From assembly GCA_030645495.1 (NCBI GenBank), contig JAUSLV010000011.1, positions 382,659-446,658 on the forward strand: a stretch of DNA of 64,000 nt, given 5' to 3'. Each line of letters opens with the position of its first letter. Within the stretch, counting starts at the first letter, position 1. This DNA is from Actinomycetota bacterium. Lineage in GTDB: Bacteria > Actinomycetota > Acidimicrobiia > Acidimicrobiales > Ilumatobacteraceae. The position numbers and the translations under genes are program-made. The notes beneath the pieces were generated by a model that saw nothing but the letters and a program-made list of their open reading frames with translations, was not told where the DNA came from and ran no database searches. This document shows, piece by piece, positions 1 to 10,930 of this stretch.

Positions 1-1
1 A

Positions 2-913
2 GGCCGCACCAGTCGTGACGGCTACGAGACCATGGCAGCAGCCTTCGGCGACGGCGCTGCGGCACCCGTGCTGATCACCGTGGATGCCGCCGACGCGGCG
101 AAGACCGCGGAGATCGCCGCCGGTGTGAAGAACGTGCTCGACGCTCGCCCCGTCACCGAGCCCGCAGCCAGTGGCCGCGTGGTGGTGCGCGTCGTCGGCT
201 CGTACGCCGTCGACCAGCAAGAAACGTCCGACATGGTGACGGCGCTGCGCGACGCGCTGGCCGACACCGTGCCATCGGCGCAGGTGGGCGGCCCGGCCGC
301 TCAGAACACCGACCTCGCCGACACACTCACCGGCAAGGCACCGTTGGCGATCGCGCTGATCCTGTTGGTGGCGTTCTTGTTGCTCCTCGTGGTGTTCCGC
401 AGCCTGGTCATCGCCGTCTTCTCGGTGCTGATGAACCTGCTGACGGTGGGTGCCGCGTTCGGTTTCGCCACGATCGTGTTCCAGCACGGCGTCGGCGCCG
501 GCCTGATCGGCATCCAGGAGCAAGGGTTCGTCGATGCCTGGGCACCCCTGTTCTTCTTCGCCCTGCTGTTCGGACTGTCGATGGACTATCAGCTGTTCCT
601 CCTGGCTGCGATCCGCGAGCGCTTCGAAGCCACCGGCGACACCAACACGGCGATCCGTGAAGGCATCGCTCGCACCGGCCGCCCGATCACCAACGCCGCG
701 CTGATCATGATCGTGGTCTTCGTCGCCTTCGGTGTCACCGGCCCGATCCCGCCCACGGAGTTGGGCATCACGCTGGCCCTGGCCGTGCTGCTCGACGCCA
801 CGGTGGTGCGAGTGCTCATCGTTCCCGCCACGATGGCGTTGCTGGGCGAGCGCAACTGGTACATGCCGAAGTGGCTCGGCAAGGTGATCCCGAATGTCAG
901 CTTCACCCACTGA
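2..913 (+). CDS. MMPL/RND-family transporter, C-terminal part
   Basis: This is the C-terminal 303 residues of an integral-membrane MMPL-family exporter; the frame is open to the window edge, so the true start lies outside. It begins with the end of a periplasmic porter domain. Long hydrophobic helices follow (PLAIALILLVAFLLLLVVF onward), then the diagnostic segment FGLSMDYQLFLLAAIRERF and a final helix pair ending in RNWYMPKWLG. Family members export lipids, siderophores or drugs using proton motive force; the acidic residue of the GLSMDYQ helix belongs to the proton-relay helix. The substrate cannot be told. A CsoR-type regulator gene starts 31 bases downstream on the same strand, so co-transcription is possible. 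Confidence 0.9.
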   Translation, partial: GRTSRDGYETMAAAFGDGAAAPVLITVDAADAAKTAEIAAGVKNVLDARPVTEPAASGRVVVRVVGSYAVDQQETSDMVTALRDALADTVPSAQVGGPAAQNTDLADTLTGKAPLAIALILLVAFLLLLVVFRSLVIAVFSVLMNLLTVGAAFGFATIVFQHGVGAGLIGIQEQGFVDAWAPLFFFALLFGLSMDYQLFLLAAIRERFEATGDTNTAIREGIARTGRPITNAALIMIVVFVAFGVTGPIPPTELGITLALAVLLDATVVRVLIVPATMALLGERNWYMPKWLGKVIPNVSFTH

Positions 914-928
914 TCCGCTTCCAGAACA

Positions 929-940
929 CCCCAGGGGGTA
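929..940. promoter_or_regulatory. Candidate CsoR-type operator overlapping the ribosome binding site
   Basis: ACCCC-AG-GGGGT is a perfect 12-base inverted repeat just upstream of the ATG at 945. Its right half is also the likely ribosome binding site. G/C-rich pseudopalindromes ending in GGGTA are typical operators of the CsoR/RcnR family, so autoregulation is a reasonable inference. No binding evidence is available from sequence alone. Confidence 0.45.
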
Positions 941-944
941 CGGT

Positions 945-1220
945 ATGCACATGCAACTGCCCGAAGACACCACTGCTGATCTGATGCGCCGCCTCGCTCG
1001 CATCGAGGGTCAGGTACGTGGCGTGCAGGCCATGCTTCGCGAAGGTCGCGAATGCAAGGAGATCGTCGCCCAGCTGTCCGCCGCCGGTAAGGCGCTGGAT
1101 CAGGTGGGGTTCAAGATGCTCGCCACCGGCATGGCTGCGTGCCTCACCCACCCGGAAGTGGCCGAGGCCAGCGGTTTCGACCTCGAAGAAGTCGAGCGGC
1201 TGTTCCTCAAGTTGGCCTGA
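945..1220 (+). CDS. CsoR/RcnR/CstR-family (DUF156) transcriptional repressor
   Basis: A 91-residue all-helical repressor of the DUF156 family, shown by RLARIEGQVRGVQAML and the following amphipathic helices. In copper-sensing CsoR the ligands are Cys-His-Cys. Here Cys37 and Cys66 occupy the two Cys positions, but the His position (residue 62) is Gly. This Cys-x-Cys pattern without His resembles persulfide-sensing CstR-type members more than copper sensors; that is inference. The ATG at 945 is chosen over an upstream in-frame ATG at 894, which lies inside the transporter gene. A G-rich ribosome binding site, which is also a candidate operator, precedes the chosen start. Confidence 0.85.
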   Translation: MHMQLPEDTTADLMRRLARIEGQVRGVQAMLREGRECKEIVAQLSAAGKALDQVGFKMLATGMAACLTHPEVAEASGFDLEEVERLFLKLA

Positions 1221-1233
1221 ACCGAACACGCTG

Positions 1234-1264
1234 CAGCCCGTCGCCTCACTGAGGCGGCGGGCTG
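1234..1264. terminator. Bidirectional hairpin between the repressor gene and leuS
   Basis: Two 14-base arms with loop ACT pair with one G-T wobble. The structure sits between convergent genes and can end transcription from both sides. There is no U-tract in either direction, as is usual in high-GC actinobacteria. Confidence 0.75.
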
Positions 1265-1279
1265 TTCCGCGCTCTGGCA

Positions 1280-4111
<2,832 letters not shown>

Positions 4112-4120
4112 AGCCCCACG

Positions 4121-4126
4121 ATTCTA
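4121..4126 (-). promoter_or_regulatory. -10 element of leuS (TAGAAT)
   Basis: TAGAAT on the minus strand ends 10 bases before the leuS ATG, so the transcript would start about 3 bases before the start codon. No convincing -35 is visible. It sits just downstream of a hairpin that could end the upstream lipoprotein transcript. Confidence 0.5.
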
Positions 4127-4136
4127 CGAGCCACAG

Positions 4137-4166
4137 CCCCTCACGGACGGGGGATTCCGTGAGGGG
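4137..4166 (-). terminator. Terminator of the lipoprotein gene
   Basis: A perfect 11-base inverted repeat (CCCCTCACGGA and TCCGTGAGGGG) separated by 8 bases, immediately after the lipoprotein stop codon on the minus strand. It insulates that gene from leuS. Confidence 0.7.
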
Positions 4167-4174
4167 CCGTGAGG

Positions 4175-4801
4175 TCAGAGCGCGGCCACGGAGATGGAGA
4201 GCGACGAGCTGAGGCCCGCGGAGTTGTCGGGCCACAGTGCCGTGACGGTGACCTGCTGTGTGTCACCGCAGAACAGCGGCACGAATGTGGTGCCGTTGGC
4301 CGGGAGGCCGAACCCGACGATGTCGCCGTCGATCGCGATGGACACGCTGCCAGTGCTGGCCGATGTCCACGAGATGGGCGTGACGAATCCCGAGATCGCC
4401 GCACCCACACAGCTGAACGAGGTGGTGGCGGTGAGCGACGTGACCCGCGGGATGAACAGACTGAAGTCGATCGGGGTGAGGATCAAGAAGGGATCAGGGA
4501 TCGAGAGCGGCGGCTCGCCCAAGGTGGGCTCGGGGGCCGGCTCGGGGGCCGGGGTTGGCGCTGGCGTGGGGACAGGCGCAGGAGTAGGAGCAGGAGCAGG
4601 CGTGTGCACCGTCGTGCTCACGACAGTGGGCGTGACCGGAACCGTGGTGGTGGTGGTCGTGGTGGTGGTGGTGTCACCGGTGATCACCGGCACCTTCGAG
4701 TGGTCGGCGGTCTCGTTCGCTGCCGGTGAACTGCAACCGGTGACGATCAGGCCGATCAGAACGGCGGTGGCGGTGGCGATGTGGGCGAGTCGTGTGGTCA
4801 T
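4175..4801 (-). CDS. Putative secreted lipoprotein with Thr and Pro-Ala linker
   Basis: A 208-residue protein of unknown function. The N-terminus is a lipoprotein signal peptide with the lipobox LIVTGCSS, placing the lipidated cysteine at residue 23. A run of ten threonines and a Pro-Ala-rich stretch (PAPAPTPAPVPTPAP) form a long extended linker. The C-terminal ~110 residues look like a small beta-rich domain with two cysteines (FSCVGA and PLFCGDTQQ) that could form a disulfide. It is probably membrane-anchored and exposed outside the cell. The linker DNA is a GTG-type low-complexity tract. No family recognised. Confidence 0.8.
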   Translation of the reverse strand: MTTRLAHIATATAVLIGLIVTGCSSPAANETADHSKVPVITGDTTTTTTTTTTVPVTPTVVSTTVHTPAPAPTPAPVPTPAPTPAPEPAPEPTLGEPPLSIPDPFLILTPIDFSLFIPRVTSLTATTSFSCVGAAISGFVTPISWTSASTGSVSIAIDGDIVGFGLPANGTTFVPLFCGDTQQVTVTALWPDNSAGLSSSLSISVAAL

Positions 4802-4853
4802 GCCGGTGAAGAGCGACTGGCCCGCGAGTTCTGGCAGAAAGTGCTGAGCCTTC

Positions 4854-6017
4854 TCAGTCGAGGGGGCGCCTGCCGGGCAGCGCTTGCGCGATCAGTTGCA
4901 TGGGGTGCAGCGTGGGCACACCCGCGGCGCCGAGGTGCATCGAGCAACCAGGGTTGGCGCTGGCCACCACGTCGGGACGGGCACGATCGATCGAGCCGAC
5001 CTTGCGCGCGCGGATCTGCCCGGCAAGCGCCGGCTCGAGCGCTGAGTACGCGCCACCGGCTCCGCAACACAGGCCGTCGTCGTCGAGCTCGACCAGCTCG
5101 CGCACGAACGGCCGCAGCACCACGCGGGTGTCGAGGTGCACCTTCTGGACATGGCGCAAATGGCACGGGTCGAGCACCGCCACCCGTAGGTCGAGCGGAG
5201 CCACCTTCGGGAAACGATCGATGTGCTGTGCCAGCCATTGCTGCACGTCGAACACGCGGGCGGAGAACGCCCCTGCCTCGGGCGTGCCCAACAGGTGCCC
5301 GTAGTCCTTCATCGCTGCCGCGCAGCCGGCCGAATCGACGAGGATCGGCATGTCGGGCCGCAGTGCAGCCATCATCTTGTGCGCCATGCGGCGGGTGTGG
5401 TCGGTGAGCCCAGCGTGCGCGTGCAGCGCACCACAGCACGGGGCCTGCGCGAGGGTGGGCGTGACCCCGAATCCGGCGGCCTCGATCACGCGCTGGGTGG
5501 CGAGATGTACGTCGCGTTGCCACGCGTCCATCACGCAGCCGGTGAACAGGTACACGTCGGAGCCGCTGGCTGGGATCGGTTGCTGGCGCAGGGGAATGCG
5601 CACGCTGAGCCCCAGCCGCGTGGGCACGAGGTGCAGCCGTTGGGCCACGGCGATCGCCACCGACCCAGCGCGCAGCAGGCGGGGCCGCGCCAAGGGGATG
5701 TACGCGAGGCGCAGCCAGCGCGGGGTGGAGCGGTGCGTGCGGGCCAGCGTGGTGCGCGTCTGCTCGATGAGACGGCCGTACTGCACCCCCGACGGGCAGG
5801 CAGGTTCGCAGCCGCGGCACTGCACACAGGTCTCGAACGACTGCACGATCTCGGGCGTCAGCGGTGCGTCGCGCAGCTGCACATGGCGCATCAGTGCGAT
5901 CCGGCCGCGAGGCGAGCGGGTCTCGTCGCCGGTGACGCGGAACGTGGGGCACGCCGACAGGCACAGCCCGCACTGCACGCAGGTGTTGAGTTCGTCGGCG
6001 TCGATACCGAGATCCAT
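4854..6017 (-). CDS. glcF: Glycolate oxidase iron-sulfur subunit (GlcF-like)
   Basis: 387 residues. Two ferredoxin-type 4Fe-4S motifs occupy the N-terminus: C13-x2-C16-x2-C19-x3-C23 and C64-x2-C67-x2-C70-x3-C74. Two CCG (DUF3400-type) cysteine-rich domains follow, seen as APCCGAL, DPCHLRH and LCCGAGGAYS. GlcF passes electrons from the flavin subunit, probably to the quinone pool. The start is ATG 6017, whose A is shared with the glcE stop (TGATG overlap). Much longer upstream reading in this frame is an artefact of high GC. It is the last gene of the cyclase-glcD-glcE-glcF operon. Confidence 0.92.
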   Translation of the reverse strand: MDLGIDADELNTCVQCGLCLSACPTFRVTGDETRSPRGRIALMRHVQLRDAPLTPEIVQSFETCVQCRGCEPACPSGVQYGRLIEQTRTTLARTHRSTPRWLRLAYIPLARPRLLRAGSVAIAVAQRLHLVPTRLGLSVRIPLRQQPIPASGSDVYLFTGCVMDAWQRDVHLATQRVIEAAGFGVTPTLAQAPCCGALHAHAGLTDHTRRMAHKMMAALRPDMPILVDSAGCAAAMKDYGHLLGTPEAGAFSARVFDVQQWLAQHIDRFPKVAPLDLRVAVLDPCHLRHVQKVHLDTRVVLRPFVRELVELDDDGLCCGAGGAYSALEPALAGQIRARKVGSIDRARPDVVASANPGCSMHLGAAGVPTLHPMQLIAQALPGRRPLD

Positions 6018-6946
6018 CAGCGTGCTCCTGGGGCGCGGCCGGGGTTCAACCGGCCGGTGGGGTCGAAGTTCGCCTTCACCCGGGCCGACAGCGCGGCGAC
6101 GGCAGGCGACAGCGTGCGCGGTGGCTGCGGGCGTTCGGCGAACACCATGCCCACGCCCACGGAGGCGACGAACGCACCCATCTCGGTGCTGTCGAGCTGG
6201 CGCAGATCCGCCGGCGCCAGCGACCAGCGATGAGTGGGGAGAGCGGGAGGGCCGGCCACTTCGGTGAAGCTGCCCAGTGCCCGCAGGCCTGCCAACTGCG
6301 CGCGCACGTCGGGTGCGTGGCCCTCGACGTTCACCCACGTGGTGTCGCCGTCCCACAACACCGCTGCCGGCCGCAGGAGCGCATCGCGAACGGCGAACGG
6401 GTCAGCGTCGGCCGCCATCGCCCACACCGATGTCGCCGGCAAGGGATTCGTGCGCAGGATCACTTCCGCGATCAGGCCCAGCGTGCCGAGCGAGCCCACC
6501 AACAGCCGTGGCAGATCGAAACCCGTCACGTTCTTCACGGTGGGGCCGCCACCACGGATCAGGCGGCCCTCGGCCGACACGTAGCGCACCTCCAGCACCG
6601 ACGAACGGACCGTGCCGCAGCCGAGCACGAGCAGGTGGTTCTCGCCAACGGCGATCGCCCCGCCCACGGTGCCGCCAAGGTCCGCCAGCGCGCACCGCTG
6701 GCCGCGATCGCGCAACGCGGCGGCCAACTCGGCCATTGGCGTGCCGGCGCGCACGCACACGATCATCTCCTCGGCCTGGTGGTGCACGATGCCGGTGGGC
6801 GCCTGCACCAGGCGAGTGCCCGCGGCGAGGGCGCCTCCGGTGGCCCAGCGCGTGCGGTTGCCCTCCACGGCCACCGGGCCGTCGACGCCCACCGCGGCAG
6901 CGAATGCCGCCAGCACTGGATCTGCCGCGAGCGGGGGAGCGGTCAT
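6017..6946 (-). CDS. glcE: Glycolate oxidase FAD-binding subunit (GlcE-like)
   Basis: 309 residues of the PCMH-type FAD-binding fold that partners GlcD in glycolate oxidase. Visible features are the FAD-binding segment LGGTVGGAIAVGENH, the stretch GGGPTVKNVTGFDLPRLLVG and the C-terminal FDPTGRLNPGR common to FAD_binding_4 oxidases. The ATG at 6946 makes an ATGA overlap with the glcD stop and has an AGGGG ribosome binding site eight bases upstream. A GTG two codons earlier (6952) is the alternative. GlcE is shorter than GlcD, as usual. Translational coupling with both neighbours fits a stoichiometric complex. Confidence 0.9.
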   Translation of the reverse strand: MTAPPLAADPVLAAFAAAVGVDGPVAVEGNRTRWATGGALAAGTRLVQAPTGIVHHQAEEMIVCVRAGTPMAELAAALRDRGQRCALADLGGTVGGAIAVGENHLLVLGCGTVRSSVLEVRYVSAEGRLIRGGGPTVKNVTGFDLPRLLVGSLGTLGLIAEVILRTNPLPATSVWAMAADADPFAVRDALLRPAAVLWDGDTTWVNVEGHAPDVRAQLAGLRALGSFTEVAGPPALPTHRWSLAPADLRQLDSTEMGAFVASVGVGMVFAERPQPPRTLSPAVAALSARVKANFDPTGRLNPGRAPGAR

Positions 6947-8445
6947 ACCCACATCCCCTGCGGCACGGCGGTGAGCAGCTGGATGTCGGCGCAGCTGTGG
7001 CCCGACGGCAACACCTTGCCCGGGTTGGCGCGGCAGTCGGGATCGAAGCTCTTGCGCAGGCGGTTCTGGTGATCGAGGTCGTCGTCGGTGAACAGCAGCG
7101 TCATGTACGCCTGCTTCTCGACACCGATGCCGTGCTCACCCGACAGCACTCCACCGGCTGCCAGCGAGGCCTTCACGATCTCCGCGCCCGCCGCGTGCAC
7201 CCGTTCGAGCACACCCGGCTCGCGCGCATCGAAGATCAGCAGCGGGTGCAGGTTGCCGTCGCCGGCGTGGAACACGTTCATCACGATGACGCCGTGGCGC
7301 TCGGCGATGTCGTACGTCTGCGCCAGCACCTCGGCCAGCTTGGCCCGGGGCACCACCGTGTCGTGCAAGTAGTAGTCGGGGGCGATCTGGGCGATCGCCC
7401 CGAACGCGGTCTTGCGCCCCTTCCACAACAGCATCCGCTCGTTGTCGTCGCGGGCCAGGCGCACCTCGGTGGCTCCCTGCTCGCGCCCGATCGCGGCGAT
7501 CGCCTGGGCATCGATGTCGACCCCGTCGTGCAGCCCGTCCACCTCGGCCAGCAGCACGGCAGCCGCGTCGGTGGGGTAGCCCGCATGCACGTAGTGCTCG
7601 ACCGCTCGCGTGATGCGCTGGTCCATCACTTCCATCGCCGCGGGCACGATGCCGGCGGCGATCACGGCGCTGACGGTGTTGGCCGCATCGCGTACGTCGG
7701 CGAACGACATCAACAGCGTGCGCACCGCCGGGGCGGTGGGGGTGATGCGGGCGGCGATCCGCGTGGCGATGCCCAGCGTGCCCTCGCCACCCACGAAGGC
7801 GCCGCGCAGGTCGTAGCCCAGCGGCTCGGCATCCAGCCCGCCCAGCATCGCCACCTCGCCGTCGGGCAGCACCACTTCGGCCGCGATGATGTGCGTGTTC
7901 GTGATGCCGTAGGCCAGGCAGTGCGGGCCGCCCGAGTTGTTGGCCAGGTTGCCGCCCAGTGTGCACACCTGCTGGCTGGAGGGGTCGGGCGCGAAGTGGA
8001 ACCCCAGCGGCTGCAGGTGTTTGGTGAGGTCGAGGTTCACCACACCCGGCTCGACCCACACCACGCGCGCGTCGTGGTCGATCTCCAGAATCCGGTTCAT
8101 GCGGGTGAGCGACACCACCACCGGCGCGCCCAGCGGGATGGCACCGCCGGCCAGCCCGGTGCCTGCGCCGCGGGGCACGACCGCCCGCCCGTGCCGCACC
8201 GCGATTCGTACCACGGCCTGCACGTGGGCGGTGCTGCCCGGGAAGCAGATCGGCCCGGCCACCCCATCGTCGAACACCGAGGCGTCTCGGCTGAGCAGCG
8301 CGCGTTCCGCGCTGTCGTTGCGCACGCGATCGCGCCCGATGGCCGCCTGCAGGTCAGCGACGAGCGCCGCGTCGGGGCCGCCGTCGTGGGCCCGGCCAGA
8401 GTGGCGGCGCAGCTTCATCAGCCACCAGTCAACACGATCGGCCAT
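6943..8445 (-). CDS. glcD: Glycolate oxidase / FAD-linked 2-hydroxy-acid dehydrogenase (GlcD-like)
   Basis: 500-residue FAD-linked oxidase catalysing glycolate (or D-lactate) to the 2-oxo acid. The FAD-binding half shows VPRGAGTGLAGGAIPLGAPV, TLGGNLANNSGGPHCLAYG and FVGGEGTLGIATRI. The C-terminal half has NVFHAGDGNLHPLLIFD and SGEHGIGVEKQAYM, which carry the conserved His residues of this family. It is the central gene of a four-gene operon: the cyclase ends 15 bases upstream and glcE overlaps by 4 bases. Together the three Glc genes encode a membrane-associated glycolate dehydrogenase. D-lactate or a related hydroxyacid is an alternative substrate. Confidence 0.92.
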   Translation of the reverse strand: MADRVDWWLMKLRRHSGRAHDGGPDAALVADLQAAIGRDRVRNDSAERALLSRDASVFDDGVAGPICFPGSTAHVQAVVRIAVRHGRAVVPRGAGTGLAGGAIPLGAPVVVSLTRMNRILEIDHDARVVWVEPGVVNLDLTKHLQPLGFHFAPDPSSQQVCTLGGNLANNSGGPHCLAYGITNTHIIAAEVVLPDGEVAMLGGLDAEPLGYDLRGAFVGGEGTLGIATRIAARITPTAPAVRTLLMSFADVRDAANTVSAVIAAGIVPAAMEVMDQRITRAVEHYVHAGYPTDAAAVLLAEVDGLHDGVDIDAQAIAAIGREQGATEVRLARDDNERMLLWKGRKTAFGAIAQIAPDYYLHDTVVPRAKLAEVLAQTYDIAERHGVIVMNVFHAGDGNLHPLLIFDAREPGVLERVHAAGAEIVKASLAAGGVLSGEHGIGVEKQAYMTLLFTDDDLDHQNRLRKSFDPDCRANPGKVLPSGHSCADIQLLTAVPQGMWV

Positions 8446-8460
8446 CTGTGCGGCGAAGGG

Positions 8461-9123
8461 TCAGCCGACGACTGCGTGAGCCCGCACGGTGAACGTGCCC
8501 AGCCCCGCCACCTTCGGGGGCACGGCCGTGAAGGTGAAGCCCGTGTGCGGAAGGGCGGCGAGGTTGGTGAGGTGCTCGACGATCGGCACGCCTGCTCGCA
8601 ACAGGGTGGTGTGCACCGGGCGGCCGTCGCCGGCGGGTGAGTGCGTCGCATCGATGTTCAGCGAGTCGATGCCGGCCAGCGCCACGCCGGCTGTCACCAG
8701 CGCCTGCGCGGTGGCCGTCGTCAGATGGGGGTGCGGCGCGAAGTACTCGGGAGTGCCGAAGTGCCGGCTGTGGCCGGTGCGGAACAGCACCGCCTTGCCG
8801 GCCAGATCGAGGCCGTGCAGCACGTCGGGCCCGATGGCCATCACGCCCTTGCAGTCGATGCAGATGCCCGGCACCTGCGAGACGCGATCGAGCGCCAGGC
8901 CGGTGAGGTCGTGGCCGTCGGCGAAGCGATGGAACGGCACGTCGAGGTACGTGCCGGTGTTGGTGCACATCGTGATCATGCCGATCTGGAACGTGACGCC
9001 CGGCCCATAGATGTGCTCGGCATCGGCCCGGCTGAGGTGTTCGTGCACGTGCGGGGCCGGCAGGCCAGGGTAGGTGAGCATGCCGTCGGTGATGACGTGG
9101 CTGAGATCGACGTGGTTGGGCAC
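8461..9123 (-). CDS. Cyclase-family (KynB-like) putative hydrolase with altered metal motif
   Basis: 220 residues of the cyclase family that includes arylformamidase (KynB). GTG 9123 is chosen because the product then starts with VPNHVDLSHVITDGM, typical of the family; the longer reading overlaps the divergent acyl-AMP ligase. The metal motif HxGTHxDxPxH appears as NTGTYLDVPFH: the first two histidines are Asn and Tyr, while Asp, Pro and the last His remain. The distal His region (IDATHSP and VEHLTNLAALP) is present. It heads the glc operon, so it may hydrolyse a lactone or amide feeding 2-hydroxy-acid oxidation. That role is inference. Confidence 0.8.
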   Translation of the reverse strand: MPNHVDLSHVITDGMLTYPGLPAPHVHEHLSRADAEHIYGPGVTFQIGMITMCTNTGTYLDVPFHRFADGHDLTGLALDRVSQVPGICIDCKGVMAIGPDVLHGLDLAGKAVLFRTGHSRHFGTPEYFAPHPHLTTATAQALVTAGVALAGIDSLNIDATHSPAGDGRPVHTTLLRAGVPIVEHLTNLAALPHTGFTFTAVPPKVAGLGTFTVRAHAVVG

Positions 9124-9166
9124 CGGGTCAGCCTGGCACGGGTGGAGCGCACTACGGTGACTGGCT

Positions 9167-10897
9167 ATGTCGACTGCCCCGTCACTGCTCGATTCGACCG
9201 GCGACTCGATCGTCAGCCGCCTGATCGCCGCCGCCGACCGACCCACGGGTGTGCGCTTCGTCGGCCACAGCATCAGCCCCGACGGCGCCACGTTCGTGCC
9301 CTGGGCCCAGGTGCACGAGGAAGCTCGCGCGGTGGGCGCGGCGCTGCAGGCCAGGGGCCTGGTGCCCGGCGACCACGTGGCCATCCTCGGCCCCACGTCG
9401 CGCTCGCTGATCACGATCGTGCAGGGCTGCTGGCTGGCCGGCTGCGCCAGCATGGTGCTGCCGTTGCCGATGCGGATGGGCTCGCTGGAGGCGTTCGTGG
9501 AGAGCACGAGCGCCCGTATCCGCCACGGTGACGCGAAGCTGGTGCTGATCGACGACCTGTTCGCCGGGTTCTACGAGGGTGCCCCCGGCGACCCGCCGAT
9601 CGAGCCGATGAGCGCCGTGCTGGCCGGCGCGCCGGGTGCCGTGGCTTCCAAGCTGGAGCTGCCGCCGAACGACCCCGAGCGGCTGGTGATCCTGCAGTAC
9701 ACCAGCGGCTCCACCAGCGAGCCGAAGGGCGTGATGATCCCCGACCGGGTGCTGCGCGCCAACATCGACGCGTCGTGCGCCGCTGCGGAGCTGAGCCTCG
9801 ACGAAGTGATGGTCAGTTGGCTGCCGCTGTACCACGACATGGGGCTCGTGGGCTTCCTCTCGCTGCCGATGACCCGCGGCGTGCAGCTGGTGCAAGCCGC
9901 GCCGCAAGACTTCATGGCCAAGCCGGCCAACTGGATGCAGTGGATCAGCGACTGGCAGGGCACGGCCACGGCCGGCCCCAACTTCGCCTGGGTGTTGGCG
10001 ACGCGTGCGTTGGGGCGGATGCACGACATCGACCTGTCCACGCTCACGCTCGCCCTCAGCGGCGCCGAGCCGGTGGACCCGAACGCGGTCGAGGCGTTCG
10101 TGAAGGCGGCCGAACCGTTCGGCTTCCGCTCCGGCAGCGTGTTCCCCGCGTTCGGCATGGCCGAGGTAGCGATCGGCGGAGCGTTCCCGCAGCGCCACCG
10201 GGGCATGGTGGTGGATTCGGTGGATCGCGAGGTGCTCGAACGCGAGCATGTGGCCCTGCCGCTGCAGCTGGCCGATGCCGGTGAGGAGCTGCAGGTGCGT
10301 CGCCTGCCGCTGCTGGGCAAGGCCGTGCCCGGGCTGGAGATGAAGGTGGTGAACCCCGACACCTACGAAGAGCTGGCCGAGCGCCAGGTGGGCGAACTGC
10401 TGCTGCGTGGCACCTCGGTGACCCCCGGCTACTACAAACGGCCCGACGCCACGGCGGCGCTGTTCCGCGACGGCTGGCTGTGCACCGGCGACCTGGCCTA
10501 CCTGGTGAACGGCGAGCTGGTGCTGTGCGGCCGGATCAAGGACGTGATCATCGTCGGTGGGCGCAATGTGTTCCCGGAAGACATCGAGCGCGCCGTCGGC
10601 GTGCTGGAGGGCGTGCGCACCGGCAACGTGATCGCGTTCGGAGTGGAGGGCTACAAGGGCAAGGAGACCGTGGTGGTGGTGGCCGAAGTGCGCGCCCCCC
10701 ACCCCGATGGCGACCTCGCCACCGTGCTCGAGGGCGTGCGCCACATCGTGCACCACCGCACGCTCGACGTGTGCGGCCTGCCGCCCCGCGACGTGATGCT
10801 GGTGAAGGCCGGCACGCTGCCCAAGACCTCGTCGGGAAAGCTGCAGCGGGCCAGGTGCCGCGAGCTGTACCTCGGTGAGGCACTCGAACTCGCGTGA
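9167..10897 (+). CDS. Fatty-acyl-AMP ligase / acyl-CoA synthetase (FadD/FAAL-like)
   Basis: 576-residue ANL-superfamily adenylating enzyme. Motifs in order: the P-loop-like LQYTSGSTSEPKGVMIP; SWLPLYHDMGLVGFLSLP, characteristic of FAAL-type FadD proteins; AFGMAEVAIGGAFP; the hinge region WLCTGDLAYLVNGELVLCGR with KDVIIVGGRNVFPEDIE; and the C-terminal catalytic Lys in KTSSGKLQRARCRELYLG. The WLPLYHDMGL form resembles long-chain fatty-acyl-AMP ligases that hand acyl groups to carrier proteins or polyketide synthases, but no PKS is present here, so simple acyl-CoA ligation remains possible. TACGGT lies 9-14 bases before the ATG and could be a -10 for a near-leaderless mRNA. Confidence 0.87.
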   Translation: MSTAPSLLDSTGDSIVSRLIAAADRPTGVRFVGHSISPDGATFVPWAQVHEEARAVGAALQARGLVPGDHVAILGPTSRSLITIVQGCWLAGCASMVLPLPMRMGSLEAFVESTSARIRHGDAKLVLIDDLFAGFYEGAPGDPPIEPMSAVLAGAPGAVASKLELPPNDPERLVILQYTSGSTSEPKGVMIPDRVLRANIDASCAAAELSLDEVMVSWLPLYHDMGLVGFLSLPMTRGVQLVQAAPQDFMAKPANWMQWISDWQGTATAGPNFAWVLATRALGRMHDIDLSTLTLALSGAEPVDPNAVEAFVKAAEPFGFRSGSVFPAFGMAEVAIGGAFPQRHRGMVVDSVDREVLEREHVALPLQLADAGEELQVRRLPLLGKAVPGLEMKVVNPDTYEELAERQVGELLLRGTSVTPGYYKRPDATAALFRDGWLCTGDLAYLVNGELVLCGRIKDVIIVGGRNVFPEDIERAVGVLEGVRTGNVIAFGVEGYKGKETVVVVAEVRAPHPDGDLATVLEGVRHIVHHRTLDVCGLPPRDVMLVKAGTLPKTSSGKLQRARCRELYLGEALELA

Positions 10898-10930
10898 CCC
10901 GACCCGCTGGGTCCGCCGCCGGATCCGGAA

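Noticed and set aside
4640-4675. GTG/GGT-type simple repeat
   Set aside because: Explained by the threonine run of the lipoprotein linker; no separate function needed.
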